Positions 24,009 to 35,400 of a stretch of DNA of 64,000 nt are shown piece after piece. Position 1 is the first letter of the stretch. Every line of letters starts with the position of its first letter. A program made the translations under genes and the position numbers. The DNA is from Siphonodentalium dalli (lineage: Eukaryota > Mollusca > Scaphopoda > Gadilida > Siphonodentaliidae): NCBI GenBank assembly GCA_032622095.1, contig CP136064.1, positions 144,851,954 through 144,915,953 on the forward strand, read 5' to 3'. Below the pieces are notes generated by a model that was given only the letters and a program-made list of their open reading frames with translations, did no database searches and was not told the DNA's origin.

Positions 24009-24136
24009 CTTGGTTGGCTTGATATTATAGGCCTGATTTCAGCCCTCGGTAACCTCATTTCAGCCTTCGACGTCAGGCTGATAGTGATATGAGGTTACCT
24101 TAGGCTGATATCAGGCCTAATATTAAACCAACCAAG
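24009..24136. mobile_element. Small foldback MITE, CTTGGTTGG ends, copy 1
   Basis: CTTGGTTGG at 24009 and CCAACCAAG at 24128-24136 bound nearly complementary arms. The inner parts (TATAGGCCTGATTTCAG, GGTAACCTCAT, CAGGCTGA) also pair, so almost the whole unit folds back. A second copy is at 24319-24448. Confidence 0.8.
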
Positions 24137-24159
24137 AAATGTCCTCTAATTATTATATA

Positions 24160-24300
24160 ACTAGCAGGGTGACCAGTCGTTGCCCAGGTTAATGCTCCCA
24201 CTTTTTTACTCTGACCCCAATACCATCACTGTAGACATTTCTAATCTGCACCATTATGATGATTATCTTTTTCATAAGAAATAACAAATTAATAGATACG
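24160..24300 (-). mobile_element. Helitron 3' end fragment
   Basis: On the minus strand this ends GTTGCCCAGG-mirror...CACCCTGCTAGT, the same 3' terminus as the Helitron at 18235-21039. Only about 140 bp remain before the next duplicated block starts. Confidence 0.65.
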
Positions 24301-24318
24301 TGTAGGGTATTACATGTA

Positions 24319-24448
24319 CTTGGTTGGTTTGAATATATAGGCCTGATTTCAGACCCCTCGGTAACCTCATATCAGCCTTCGATGCCAGGCTGATAGAAAT
24401 ATGAGGTTACCTCAGGCCGATATTTGGTCTAATATCAAACCAACCAAG
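24319..24448. mobile_element. Small foldback MITE, CTTGGTTGG ends, copy 2
   Basis: Same structure as 24009-24136, with substitutions. Both copies are followed 24 bp later by a Helitron 3' end, so the MITE-plus-Helitron block is a tandem duplication with a period of about 310 bp. Confidence 0.8.
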
Positions 24449-24471
24449 TAATATCTACTAAATATTATGTA

Positions 24472-24709
24472 ACTAGCAGGGTCGTTACCCATGTTAATGC
24501 AGTGTGGTATTGTTTTGCCCCTCCCACTTTTTGTCCCTTACCCCAATACCGTCAAGTGCTGTATACATTTCTAATCTGCACAATTATGTTGATTATCTTT
24601 CTCGTTAGAAATTGCCCCTGTTAGACCCCTTTGGAGCCATCTAGACGGTCCCTCGTGAATCGTGAATTAATATAGAATAGACATTCACAAATATAGGTAT
24701 AGATAAAGA
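24472..24709 (-). mobile_element. Short complete Helitron copy (238 bp)
   Basis: Minus-strand 5' end TCTTTATCTATACCTATAT and 3' end ACCCTGCTAGT match the two ends of the 18235 element. The interior is reduced to a head segment (GGGACCGTCTAGATGGC) and a short tail, without the tandem core. Compact internal-deletion derivative. Confidence 0.7.
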
Positions 24710-24881
24710 TTTTTTAAGAAGTTCCCGGACCCCTCTGGTTGTAATTAGAATGCACTCAGAGATTCTGACTTCAAACTTGTGCCACCTTCTAATTTACATG
24801 TACCGGTTTACTACCGGTAGTATTGCTTGATAAGTTGATAGACATGTGTTGATTTTATTTGGGTTGAAAGATTAGAAAATC

Positions 24882-24904
24882 AGTGCCCCCCCCCCCCCCC
24901 CCCC
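24882..24904. repeat. Poly-C tract
   Basis: About 22 consecutive C bases. Similar G or C runs occur at 1611, 10498, 41066, 44784, 50683 and 50781. Confidence 0.9.
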
Positions 24905-25104
24905 TCTCAAAATTATCATTTAAGGAATAATCTTGGTTTTTAATGTAATTACAGTTTAAAGATGGTCTATCTCTCCCTAAACCAAGTTTTATATGCAGCA
25001 GTTTCATGAAATATGTATGAAGTATTAAAAATAATAAATTTGAATTGAAAACCCCTGTCCGGAAATGCTTCTATCTGACAATATTGATTTTATTTAATAT
25101 TTTC

Positions 25105-25428
25105 TGGTATATTAGATACATACACAACAGGGTGCAACAGGGTGCAAAATATAATAAACCTCGCCCCATCCTTGTAAAGTTCTATGCCAGAGAACCAAAA
25201 CTTCTTGTTATTGAAGCCAGAAAGCAGCTGAAAAATACAGGCTGCTCCATTATCGAGGATGCAACCTATACTAACTATCAGCTGCTGAGAACAGCATACA
25301 AATCTGATAACATTATGAACTCCTGGATAACCAATGGCAAACTGTATGCCAAGAAGATTAATGGTGACATTGTGAGATTTCAAACAGCATTGGACCTTGA
25401 GAACATAATCAAGGGTCAAACAGGTTAA
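25105..25428 (+). pseudogene. L1 ORF1p-like C-terminal domain fragment
   Basis: A frame to a stop at 25426-25428 reads NKPRPILVKFYA, then ARKQLKNTGCSIIED, then NSWITNGKLYAK. This order (RPxxVKF, RK.L..TG..I.ED, W...GKL) follows the RRM/C-terminal region of L1-type ORF1 proteins, nucleic-acid chaperones of LINE particles. No coiled coil precedes it, no ORF2 follows, and the leader upstream (25045-25105) looks non-coding. It may be a retrotransposon fragment or an exon of a host gene derived from one. Assignment rests on motif memory, not a search. Confidence 0.5.
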
Positions 25429-27433
25429 TTTGCAAATCTACAGGGGTTGTCTAATTTTGTTCATGAAAATATGAATTGTCATTAGGTTGGAAAGTCTCTA
25501 GTAATATAATAATGCTTCATGTAAACATTCCAAGTACATCATGTAAATATTCAGTCTATTTTAAAATGATGATACTGGCTGTCACACTACCAATTTCGAA
25601 TGGGGGTTCCCAGGCTGATCTCAGGAGCAATAGCTGAATAATGGCATACAAGTACTGTCAGTCTGCATCATAAACAGCTTTTTCTCCAGGGATTTGCATG
25701 GGCATCCAAATTCGAGATTTACTACTCGACTCCTCCCTCTATAATCTCTGAATGGACTAACTTACAATTTCGCAAAGACATTTTCATAACAATTGAATCT
25801 GAGCAGACTTTTGAGAAATTTGTTGTATGACAAACAAGTCAAATTTAGAGAAGAAATAGGTATCAATCAAGTGTTAAAACTGTTAAGGTGTAACTTTACA
25901 TGAAATTTGTTTTGTGTTCCATGCAAAACATCTAAATAAGAACTGTAAGAGGATGGTGAACTTCATGTGCATTGTTATTGATTCATACACTTTCTTTGTG
26001 CATCATGTAAATACTTGGTCTTTTTGTTGGGATAATTGTGTTTATTTATGATTGGCATGTACTATGACATATTTATCAATGTGGCTTTATATATATATAT
26101 ATATATATATAACTCGCCTAACCAGGGTGTCACGTGACGGGCTATAAATATGGATTGTCTTGCTGATCTCTGGAGCAAATAATGAAGAATGGGGTAATCT
26201 CAAAATACCATATCAAACTTTTGCTTCAGGGATCTGCACGGGAATGTGTACTCAGTACCTGCCACGTGAACCCCCAATCGATTTGAATGGATTAAACTAA
26301 TAATTATCTAATATATCACAATGGATAACGCAGATGACCAGATTATTGTGCAACTTATGTGAGAATGTTACCCAAAAATCATGCACATCTCGACCACACC
26401 GACAATACTGGTGTCAATGAAAGAGTATATATTTGAGTTGTCCAAAATTGCATACATGTGGACACATACTAAGACTGGTACATTAAATATTGTGTCTGAG
26501 TTGCCAGATACAGTTATAGACATATTATGTATAGATATTCATTACTTGTCAACTCAAAACTTTTCATTGACTGGCAATCTACAAGTTTCACTTTTCTTGT
26601 TTACATAGATGTTGAAATTACCTATATATGTGTATAGTCGGTTTGCCAAGCTCTTAATCAGTGTTAATATGAAAGACAAACTCACCACACATTGCAGAAA
26701 ACTTAATGTCCATTTGGAATAATCCTGATATATAAGATTAAAATCCATAGAAATTGCACTGATAATATCCACATCCATAACGAAACAACACAGCGATATT
26801 ATGGTTAACAAACAGACTAAACACGAGGATTACGTGTGGTCAGTGAAATTTCCTTTGAACTGCTTGGCCGCAAAATGGGTCAACTATATTGGTCTGACAA
26901 CACTTATTAGGGTCAATAGCATTACATGTCACGTGTTGTACATAGGAATTTAAGCAATTATCGATTTTTGGTGAGTTACAAAACAAGGACGAGTTGTTTT
27001 TACACAATCGACATATGTCTGTTCACTTGTTCGTTTGTCTATCTGTCTTCACATCGTTGCTCATTTAATGTGCAAAAATATATTTGTGTACAAATACACA
27101 AATACAGAATAGGGAACATACTTATACGATGTACTACTTAAATGATTAACCGACTGCTTATATGTTGGCATGCCACACCAGGGTGGCCTCGGCACATCGC
27201 GGCACGATGATAACCGAACACCGGAATACAGAAATGATATTTGTATCGATCATCTTTATTATTATTATATGTATGTGTTTTTCTTTCAGCATGGTATGTA
27301 AGGAGAGTGTGAGTGCAAGTGACATTGGTTATTTTTTACACGTTTCGGTATACTCCTGTATAACTTCCACATTAAGAATTTCAGTTGAAGTCTTTTCCGC
27401 CCTTGGTGGTCGATCGGTCGGACGCCTGCGTAC
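25429..27433. other. No gene; paired divergent repeats
   Basis: 25610-25770 and 26160-26300 share GCTGATCTC.GGAGCAA, a CAGGGAT.TGCA.GGGA segment and GAATGGA.TAA in the same order, an old direct duplication. An (AT)n run spans 26088-26110. Frames of 71-103 codons at 26381, 26926 and 27162 show no motifs. The last overlaps the 5' side of LINE C and could be 5' UTR. Confidence 0.4.
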
Positions 27434-28153
27434 TAACGTCTGCTCATTATTTCTTCAAACTGTCGAGGGCTGAACGAAACTACTAAGCGTCGCGATATTT
27501 TTCGACACTTGAAAGATTTGAAACCGTCTATAGTATGTCTACAAGATACACATTTTACAAAAGATATGGAAAATATTATTTCAGCCGAATGGGGCTCCAA
27601 AACAGAAATAGCATCTTTTAAATCAAATTCTCGTGGAGTAGCAATTCTGTTCAATACAAATTTAGATTTCCACATACACGAATCTCTGAAAGATACTGGC
27701 GGAAATTATATCATTTTGGATATCACCATTGAAAATGTGAGAATTAGTTTGGCTAATATTTATGGGCCAAATAACGATAACCCAGAATTTTACCATAACC
27801 TGCAAAAAGCAATTACTAAAATAGGCAATACTCAAATCGTAATATGTGGTGATTGGAATTTGGTTCAAAATCAAACGTCCGATACTTTTAACTATAAACA
27901 TACAAACAGTCCACGCGCACAAGAGGCGGTGCATAGTCTTGTCGATAGGCTCGAACTAATTGATGTATGGAGATCCAATAATAAAGAACTTAAGCGTTTC
28001 ACTTGGAGAAGAAAGTCACCTATAAAAATGGCGAGGCTGGACTATTTCCTCGTATCAGATGATATTTTAAGCCTAATTGGAGAGAAACCAAACATACTGC
28101 CGGGATATAGATCCGATCACTCGATTATAACATTATCACTATTTAAACATTAA
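27434..28153 (+). pseudogene. LINE C apurinic-like endonuclease domain
   Basis: Open from a TAA at about 27431. The first conserved segment is SSNCRGLNE (APE domain motif), then VCLQDTHF with the catalytic acidic region, ANIYGPNND, CGDWNLV (Asp/Asn metal and catalytic residues), RLDYFLVS and SDHSIITLSL with the final catalytic His. All expected motifs of LINE APE endonucleases, which nick target DNA, are present. No ATG starts the frame, so the true start is upstream or lost. A one-base frameshift near 28150 ends the frame prematurely. Confidence 0.85.
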
Positions 28154-28155
28154 AT

Positions 28156-30100
28156 ACTCACCAGAAGGGTCACGGTTTTTGGAAATTTAATCTTTCACTT
28201 CTACGAGACAAAACATATATCGATATGATGAACGAGCTCATTGAAACCAATAAGATTCGATACAACTACACTACAGACGAATTAGATAGTTCCCCTCATC
28301 ATACATGTAAATGTGATATCAGCAAAAGACTCTTTCTAGATTCACTTTTATTGGATATAAGAGGGGCTGCCATTGCTTACTCTTCAAACAGAAAACGAGA
28401 TCGTAAATCAAAAGAAGAATCTCTACAGAAAGCTAAATATGATCTTACCGAATTGGTTGATAGGAATGGGTCGGACATTGAACAGAAGGTGAAACTTCTG
28501 GAAGAGATACAAAAAGTCGATAACGAGTTAATGGATATGAGAAAGGAAGCTACAATGGGTGCAATGTTAAGATCTAGAGCAAAATGGATCGAGGATGGCG
28601 AAAAACCAACAAAATATTTCTTAAATTTGGAAAAGCGTAATTATATATCCAAAACCCTGACCAATCTGATAGACTCAAATGGGAAATTACTAACCTACCA
28701 AAATGACATTATTAAAGAAGCTCGTAACTTTTATCAAACTTTATACACTTCAAAATGCACTACTCAATCCGAGACACATTTTGCCACTTTCGACAATAAC
28801 GTTTTGAAACTAAATAAAGATATTTCAGATAGTATAGAAGGGCCAATCACCATACATGAACTGTCTGCAGTATTAAAACAAACAAAGAATGGTAAGACAT
28901 GTGGATTGGATGGATTTCCGTATGAATTATGTGAATCTCTCAATGAGTCCTATAAATCAGGAGAGCTCTCCATTACACAAAAACAAGGAATTATAACTCT
29001 TCTCCCCAAAAAAGACAAAGACAGACATCTTCTAAAAAATTGGAGACCGATTACCTTATTGAACAGCTCATATAAGCTGGCATCTGCATGTATAGCTCAG
29101 CGGATGAAACAAGTTCTCCCCCATATCATTAACGAGGACCAAACGGGTTTCTTGAAGGGCCGATACATAGGAGACAATACACGACTGATCTATGATCTTA
29201 TATACCAAACTAACTTGAAGAAAATTCCTGGCCTCTTACTACTTTTAGATTTTGAGAAAGCATTTGACTCTGTATTGTGGAAATTCATGCACAAATGTCT
29301 TGAATTTTTCAACTTTGGAGAAACGATAAAAAAATGGATTTCAATATTTTATACGAATATTAACTCTTCCTTACTCATAAATGGGCACATATCACAATGT
29401 TTCACACTAGGTCGAGGCTGTCGGCAGGGCGATCCTATATCTCCGTACATTTTTTTGATTTGCGCAGAAATCCTAGCTCTCATGATTAGAAATAATAAAA
29501 AAATCAAAGGAATTACCCTCGATGGTTTTGAATTTAAGTTAACGCAGTACGCAGACGACACGACACTTATTCTAGACGGTTCCGAAAGTAGTCTGAGTGA
29601 GGCCTATTCCACCCTAAATGCCTTAGCTAAAATATCGGGACTCAATCTCAATGCGAGTAAGTGTCAGGCGTCGTGGATTGGATCCATGGTGGGGCGGCAA
29701 GAAAATATATGTCCGGACCTGCATCTCACATTTGCTGACTCATTTAACCTTCTTGGAATCAACTTTAATACTACTTTAAACAAAATGTCGATTAATTTTG
29801 AAAATAAGCTGAATGAAATTAAACGATTAACAGAAACATGGAATCATCGACTACTTACCCCATTTGGTCGTATAACAGTTATAAAATCCATCATTATCCC
29901 CAAATTAACTCACCTATTCATCGCATTACCTAACCCCAACAACAATTTCATGACCAAACTCGAAAAAATATTATTCAATTTTCTCTGGAATTCCAAGCGG
30001 GACCGAGTAAAAAGAAAACTCGTCTGTCAAGACCACTCTCACGGTGGAATGAAAATGGTAGATGTAATCAATTTCCTCATGTCAATGATAAATAACTTGG
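28156..30100 (+). pseudogene. LINE C reverse transcriptase domain
   Basis: The frame resumes after the shift with GHGFWKFN, the segment that normally follows the endonuclease, and runs without a stop for about 645 codons. Motifs in order: RPITLLN, GFLKGRYIGDN, LDFEKAFDSV (first catalytic Asp), GCRQGDPISPYIF, YADDTTL (catalytic Asp pair), then thumb and LLGINFNTTL. No key residue is missing. This is the polymerase that copies the LINE RNA at the nicked target. A second frameshift near 30092 separates it from the C-terminal part. Confidence 0.9.
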
Positions 30101-30882
30101 GTGAGACGATTGTTATTGAAAAGTTCAAAATGGACACCCCTAACCGACCTTCCTATCACCAAAGACCACCTATTTCTGACATACAACCATGCTTTTCTAA
30201 AAAACAAAGCTAATGTCGTGAACAATCCTTTCTGGCATGACGTACTACTGGCTTTTGCAAATATGTTAGAAAAAAATAAGAAACAAAATCGATTTCAGGC
30301 ATGCACTATTTGGAACAACCCCGATATAAAACTGGAAGGACATTCCATTAATTTTTTTTCATGGCGAAAAAAAGGAATTATATATGTAAATGACTTGTTT
30401 CAAAGAGGTGGCATATTACACACAGAACAATCTTTATTCGAATGTTGTCATATACGTACAGATTTTCTGACAATGAACAGCATCCGCCAACAAATAATAG
30501 CTATGTCACAAAAGCTCAACCAACCCTTATTTCGTATTGAAAGCCCTTTCCTTCCAAGTAATTTTGTTATCCCATTGAACAATACTCATGGTGGACAGGA
30601 CTTCTACAACATTTTAAATTCAATGAATATCGTACCAAAATCCCATACAAAATGGCAGGCTGAATTTGAGGATAATGACATTCAATGGGAAAACTACAAC
30701 CGGCTTGCTTTCACCACGACGCCTGACACGAAAATGTGGTGGTTACAATATAGAATTAATCATAGAATACTTTCCACAAAGAAATTTCTTAAAATGGTCA
30801 ACCTAGAACAAAATGATTTATGTAATCGCTGCGGTACAACATCTGAAGATATATCCCATATTTTTTGGGACTGTCCGCTTAA
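30093..30882 (+). pseudogene. LINE C ORF2 C-terminal region, first part
   Basis: Continues ORF2 in the next frame from TWVRRLLLKSSKW. It contains MWWLQYRINHRILSTKKFL and a CX2CX8HX4C knuckle (CNRCGTTSEDISHIFWDC). The frame is cut at CTTAA (30878-30882), the left target duplication of the 592-bp MITE. The remainder of the protein lies beyond the MITE at 31479. Confidence 0.85.
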
Positions 30883-31474
30883 AGGGGTACTGTACCCAAG
30901 ATGTTGTTGTTGGTTTCTATAATCCCCGAGTCGGAGAATAAGGTAACAACTTTTCCATTTTTTGAAAGTCTGTTGAGTACGAAGTATTGTTACGGATGGC
31001 AAATTTACCGGAATGCAAAAATACAAATTGTCGTTGTCGAGTAATTTTTGTACAGTTTTCAACCAAATGAATCAAATAAACATTATATTATATGCTTAGT
31101 AGTCCCATATACTCATTTAAGTTAGTGTATGGTCACTAGTCAATGAGTGGCTTGGGTTTTCTCCCCGTATAAGCATAATGTTTCAAACGATCGTGTGTGC
31201 AATTGTTTTATTAATCCAGTATCCCTCAATTATAATTTGATTACGTTTTGTACATGGAAATTCGAATTTTAAGAGACGCCATTTTATGGCTGGAGCCATA
31301 AAATCAATTTATATTAAATTATTAACTTTTAAATTATTAAATTTTAAGATAGCCTATTAACCTGAGCGTTTACAGAATACATCTTCGACTCAAATTACTT
31401 ATATTTCTATATAGTATCGATAATAGATCGTTGTTATCACCGGGAATTTATTGAAAATGGCGTACAGTACCCCT
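30883..31474. mobile_element. 592-bp TTAA MITE, copy 1 (inside LINE C)
   Basis: TTAA at 30879-30882 and 31475-31478. The ends are AGGGGTACTGTAC and its inverse GTACAGTACCCCT. Each end is close to a palindrome in itself (GGGTACTGTACCC). The same 592-bp element, about 99 percent identical by eye, lies at 44088-44679, also between TTAA sites. TTAA duplication with short TIRs is the piggyBac or Kolobok style (family knowledge). No protein is encoded. Confidence 0.92.
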
Positions 31475-31478
31475 TTAA

Positions 31479-31810
31479 TTGTAAAAAACTTTATAAATGA
31501 TGTTACTATTTGGTGCAAATCAAATGGTATCGCCTTGTTAGCCACAAGAAAGATTGCAATTCTTGGATCCCTATCAATGGGCGGTAACTCTATGATGAAT
31601 CTGTTTTGGCTACTGATAAAACAATACATATATAAAACTAAATTTAATCCTGATATGTTATCACTAAAATCCTTTCTATCAGAACTACAATCTAGATATT
31701 TACAGGAGAAATTGTTGGCACAGTGCCAAATTAAATTACCATCTTTTGAGAAAAACTGGTTTTTAATCATTGAAGCTCTTAACAAAACGTCAGAAGCAAA
31801 CAAACCATGA
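31479..31810 (+). pseudogene. LINE C ORF2 C-terminal region, last part
   Basis: Resumes after the MITE with IVKNFINDVTIWCKSNG and ends at a TGA at 31808-31810. It fits directly behind the knuckle segment upstream. Removing the MITE and one TTAA leaves the two parts one base out of frame, so a small indel is also present. Beyond the stop lie about 420 bases of 3' UTR and a poly-A. Confidence 0.8.
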
Positions 31811-32231
31811 TGTATTAAAATATCGTTCCCACCAAAACCCAAGTTTACCTCTCAAACTCACAAGTATTGACCAGAGGAATAAGTGCCGAAAAACCGCCGA
31901 GTTGATCCACCAGAAAGGGAAAAAACTTATTTCAACATCAATCAAAATCCCATTATACTCAGCAAAGAGCTATATACACAATTAATATCTTATAAGCATT
32001 GAACCTACGGATATTAGCTCTTTGACTAAACCTATGTCTAACATAGCTTGCGGGACCCATACCAGAAACGTGCATAATTATAAACTTGTCGCGATGAGTG
32101 AAAGAGCATGTGAGCGAAAGGATGTATGCAAGTTACTGATAGACTGGGGATGAAAGAGTTAGTGTGGGATCTTTTTTTGCAAATCTTGTTACAATATTTA
32201 TATACATTTAATCTTGATCAATAAAAACTTT

Positions 32232-32253
32232 AAAAAAAAAAAAAAAAAAAAAA
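32232..32253 (+). repeat. Poly-A tail of LINE C
   Basis: An uninterrupted A run follows AATAAAAACTTT, marking the 3' end of the retrotransposon. More A-rich sequence follows. Confidence 0.85.
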
Positions 32254-32594
32254 GGAAAAAATGAAAAAAAACAAAAACAACATACACATGTACAACTAAT
32301 TTGGGACAATTTACAGCTCGCAATTTTTTTTGGAGTGTAGCAAGTGGGAGAACTCTATCTCAGATCGCCTGAAAGTTTTATGACATGACGGTTTGTTGTA
32401 AAAAATAGTAACGAAAAATATGTCCCAATTGATAATCACATTATATAAGAAATTGAATGCCCTCATAGTGGTGAACATCTACATGTATACCAAATTTCAT
32501 TGAGATCCAAGCAGTTATTAGCACTACTGTTCAAGTTATGCCCTGAACAGTCATCAGACGGATGGACGGACAGGTGCAAAACAGTATACCCCCC
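32254..32594. other. No gene; old HINE-like remnant possible
   Basis: Phrases such as ACCAAATTTCATTGAGATCCA and AGCAGTTATTAGC, then GACGGATGGACGGAC, resemble the tandem-core style of bivalve pearl-like elements. Otherwise featureless. Confidence 0.35.
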
Positions 32595-34186
32595 TTTTTA
32601 TGTTTACCCATACCATAGTATGGTAAACATAGTGTCGTTGCCCGGATTGACCACTCGTCGTTGGTCCGTCTGTCCGTCCGTCTGTCCGTCTGTCCGTAGA
32701 CACTTTACGAGTAATGCGATAACTCAAACATTTTCTATCCGATCGAAACCAAATTTTGTATATGGGTTTCTCAGCCCAAAATACAGATCGAGTTCGAATA
32801 TGGGTTTGATCAGAGTTTTTTTTAGGGAGTTATGGCCCTTTTTCAACTTAGAATTCATGCATGCTGCCATAATTAAAAAAAAATTCATCTGACCATAACC
32901 AAATTTAGTATGTGAGTTGCTCAGTCCAAAATACATATCGAGTTCAAATATGGGTTTGATCCAATATTTTTTAATGGAGTTATGGCCCTTTGACATAGAA
33001 TTCATGCATGTTTCGATAAATCTACAATTTTTCAACTGATAGGAACCAAATTTTGTATGTGAGTTTCTCAACTCAAAATACAGGTCGAGTTCGAATATGG
33101 GTTTGATCCGATATATTTTAATGGAGTTATGGTCTTTTGATTATTTTATTTATGGCTAAAATATATCAAAGATACCCAGTTGCACTGTCCAAATAGAATC
33201 TAATAAATCAGGTTTGAAATTGTCTTCTCACACAGAGTTAGTATCCAGTTACAATGCCATGAATTGTCTCTCTGTCTTGCATTGAGATAATTAACTACTA
33301 GCATGTGTTGGCCATATCATATACTATCTCTGTATATACTTTATACTCTATAAAGTATCTCTGGCCATATGCTGGGGATAGCATAGATGGAATGTTTCTA
33401 CTATATATTTTATATGCATGGTTATTTAAATTCCATCTTAAAGGCATAATCTGGTTTCATTGTTTAATAGCATTACTATTGGAGATTAATAATGTGATTG
33501 TGTTTAGTAGATTTGTTGGACATTAATTTCAATTGATTACAAATGTGAATTGAAATATTAAAGGGGCACACCAGGTTTGATATATTTTTCTTGTACTCTG
33601 CAAGTACACTTTAGGCATAATGCGATAACTCTAACATTTTCTATTTGATCAGAACCAAATTTTGTATATGAGTTTCTCAGCCCACAATACAGTTTGAGTT
33701 TGAATATGGTTTCGATCCAATTTATTTAAAGGAGTTATGACCCTTTTTCGAAAACAAATTTGAAAAAAATAATTTTATTTTTTTTATTTTTATGTTTTAT
33801 AATAATAATAATAAAAAAAAATGTCAGTGACTCTTTCATTGGTTTTCATTTAGATATTGATGATTATGATACACTTTGATAAAAAGGTTCCCAATCTTTT
33901 TTTTAAATAATTAAAAACAATTTTTTTTAAGTTAAACCAATTTGAAAAAACTAACACAATTAGGTTGTGGTGGTTTAGCATTACCGATCCTGTAAGAGTG
34001 TATTCTCTTATATAAATGCCAGTGACCAATAAATTCCAATAATTTGTGTGATGTAAATTTGTCTATAATAGTACATAAACAGTATACTCTATAATTCAAC
34101 ACCAAAACTCTCATTTATCCGATCATAGTAAATTTATATCGCCAAGGGATGGGTTAACATCTGCCGATCGTGATCGGCCTCTCGTT
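32595..34186 (+). mobile_element. Pearl/HINE-like element, copy 1
   Basis: The head palindrome is at 32599-32631 (ATGTTTACCCATACC facing GGTATGGTAAACAT). A (GTCY)n tract follows near 32665-32698, then three ~125-bp units with ACCAAATTTTGTATGTGAGTT, AAAATACAGATCGAGTT and GAGTTATGGCCCTTT, a non-repeated segment (33170-33590) and another partial unit. The 3' end is the hairpin GCCGATCGTGATCGGC then CTCTCGTT. Palindromic head, microsatellite, tandem core and 3' hairpin match Helentron-associated (pearl, MINE, DINE-type) elements of molluscs and flies (family knowledge). Confidence 0.7.
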
Positions 34187-35159
34187 TTAAAAGGGGGTAT
34201 GAATATCGATAATTGATATAAGCATTTCCTGACATGTGTCTTCAATTTTATTGTTTTATACCCTGGCAATTATAGAAAACATATTTAGGAAGCTATAGAT
34301 ATAAACCCATCTTCAAATGCTGATCACAAACTGATATTAAATCAGTGTTTGTGATTCGGTATAAAGCCTTTAGACTCTACTGTTCAGACTTTTCTGTTTA
34401 CAGCTACCGGTATAATCTTGTGTGCCAAATACAACTGCAGGGTGGAATATTGCGGATGAAGATGGATAATTCTAAAATCAAGTGGTAATAATAACTTGAT
34501 TTTAGAGTTATCCATCTTCATCCGCAATTCTGACCGAGACCACCTTTTTGACGACGTGTTTTTGGGCCACAAACAATAGAAATAATAAACTTCAAAAATT
34601 GATATCTGATCACTCGGAGTGTTGATGAGTAGGTTCCTCGACTCGAATAAATATTTTTTACCCCCGAAGCCAAAGAAATAGTCATTTAGGAGGATCTGAT
34701 CGGATTGAGTACCGTTAAACAATTATTTTTGTGTCTAGATTTGATTATAAAGCAAGTTTTCGCAATTGACATGCTTAAAATTGATATATGCATGGGGAAA
34801 TGTAACCATCGTTGTCTACATGCCTCGTGTGCGCAACATTTCAAATGAAAAATCCAGTCTCTTGTACTAGTATTTGTAATTAAACTATTTGTATAGCATT
34901 TGTTATTTAAATTTAGAACAGAGCCATAATTTTGTTTAAATGTGCAGATCTACATATATGGTAATAAGGCTTAAGCATCGTGCAGGGTGGATTTTTCTCA
35001 TAAAATTAATAAACATATAGGTACAATTATTTGGCACACAAGAGTAGGCACTTTGCTGGAGTCTGATGATGTTAGATGCTGATAGTCTATAAAAGGGTCA
35101 GTGTCTGGTTGTTCCCCTTGCAGAGGAGATATAAATGGGTACACGACATTTTGGATCGT
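34187..35159. other. No gene apart from one hairpin
   Basis: A perfect hairpin at 34449-34528 is listed separately. The rest is AT-rich with no recognisable frame or repeat. Confidence 0.4.
34449..34528. repeat. 80-bp near-perfect hairpin
   Basis: ATTGCGGATGAAGATGGATAA and TCTAAAATCAAGT on the left pair with 34494-34528 on the right, with one mismatch and a loop of about 9 bases. Length and perfection fit a young micro-foldback element or a small hairpin RNA precursor; nothing distinguishes these from the sequence alone. Confidence 0.8.
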
Positions 35160-35400
35160 CTTAAGTCGTTTCGTACCTTATTTTTTGTAGTTTCGCACCA
35201 TATGTTTTGTAGTTTCGTACCTTATTGTTTGGTCGTTTTGCACCATGTTGGAAATCAATTCGTCTTTTCATACCAATGATACCATATCACTATACATGTA
35301 CATGTATGTCACACCATAGGGAAACAAATAAATGATTTTCTGCAAAGTACGAAATAAAAAAAAGTAACCAAAAAATATGGTATGAAACGACCATGGTATC
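35160..35400. repeat. TTTCGTACC-word repeat
   Basis: TTTCGTACC, TTTCGCACCATA and TTTTGCACCATG on the left face GGTATGAAACGACC and AGTACGAAAT on the right, with TACATGTACATGTA at the centre. The same word occurs near 17230. Probably another word-type inverted element; no target duplication found. Confidence 0.5.

Larger units (their letters stand above)
27434..32253 (+). mobile_element. LINE C, L1/Tx1-like, nearly complete ORF2
   Basis: The element runs from the start of the endonuclease at about 27434 to a 22-base poly-A at 32232-32253. Domain order is APE endonuclease, reverse transcriptase, C-terminal CCHC. The poly-A tail and C-terminal style fit the L1/Tx1 group (inference). ORF1 is not seen upstream, so it is 5'-truncated or ORF1 lies beyond recognition. 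It is inactivated by frameshifts near 28150 and 30092, a further one-base discrepancy at the MITE site, and the 592-bp MITE at 30883. It is the youngest-looking LINE here. Confidence 0.85.

Noticed and set aside
27162-27473. LINE C ORF1
   Set aside because: 103 codons with no coiled coil or RRM motif, and hydrophobic composition; more likely 5' non-coding.
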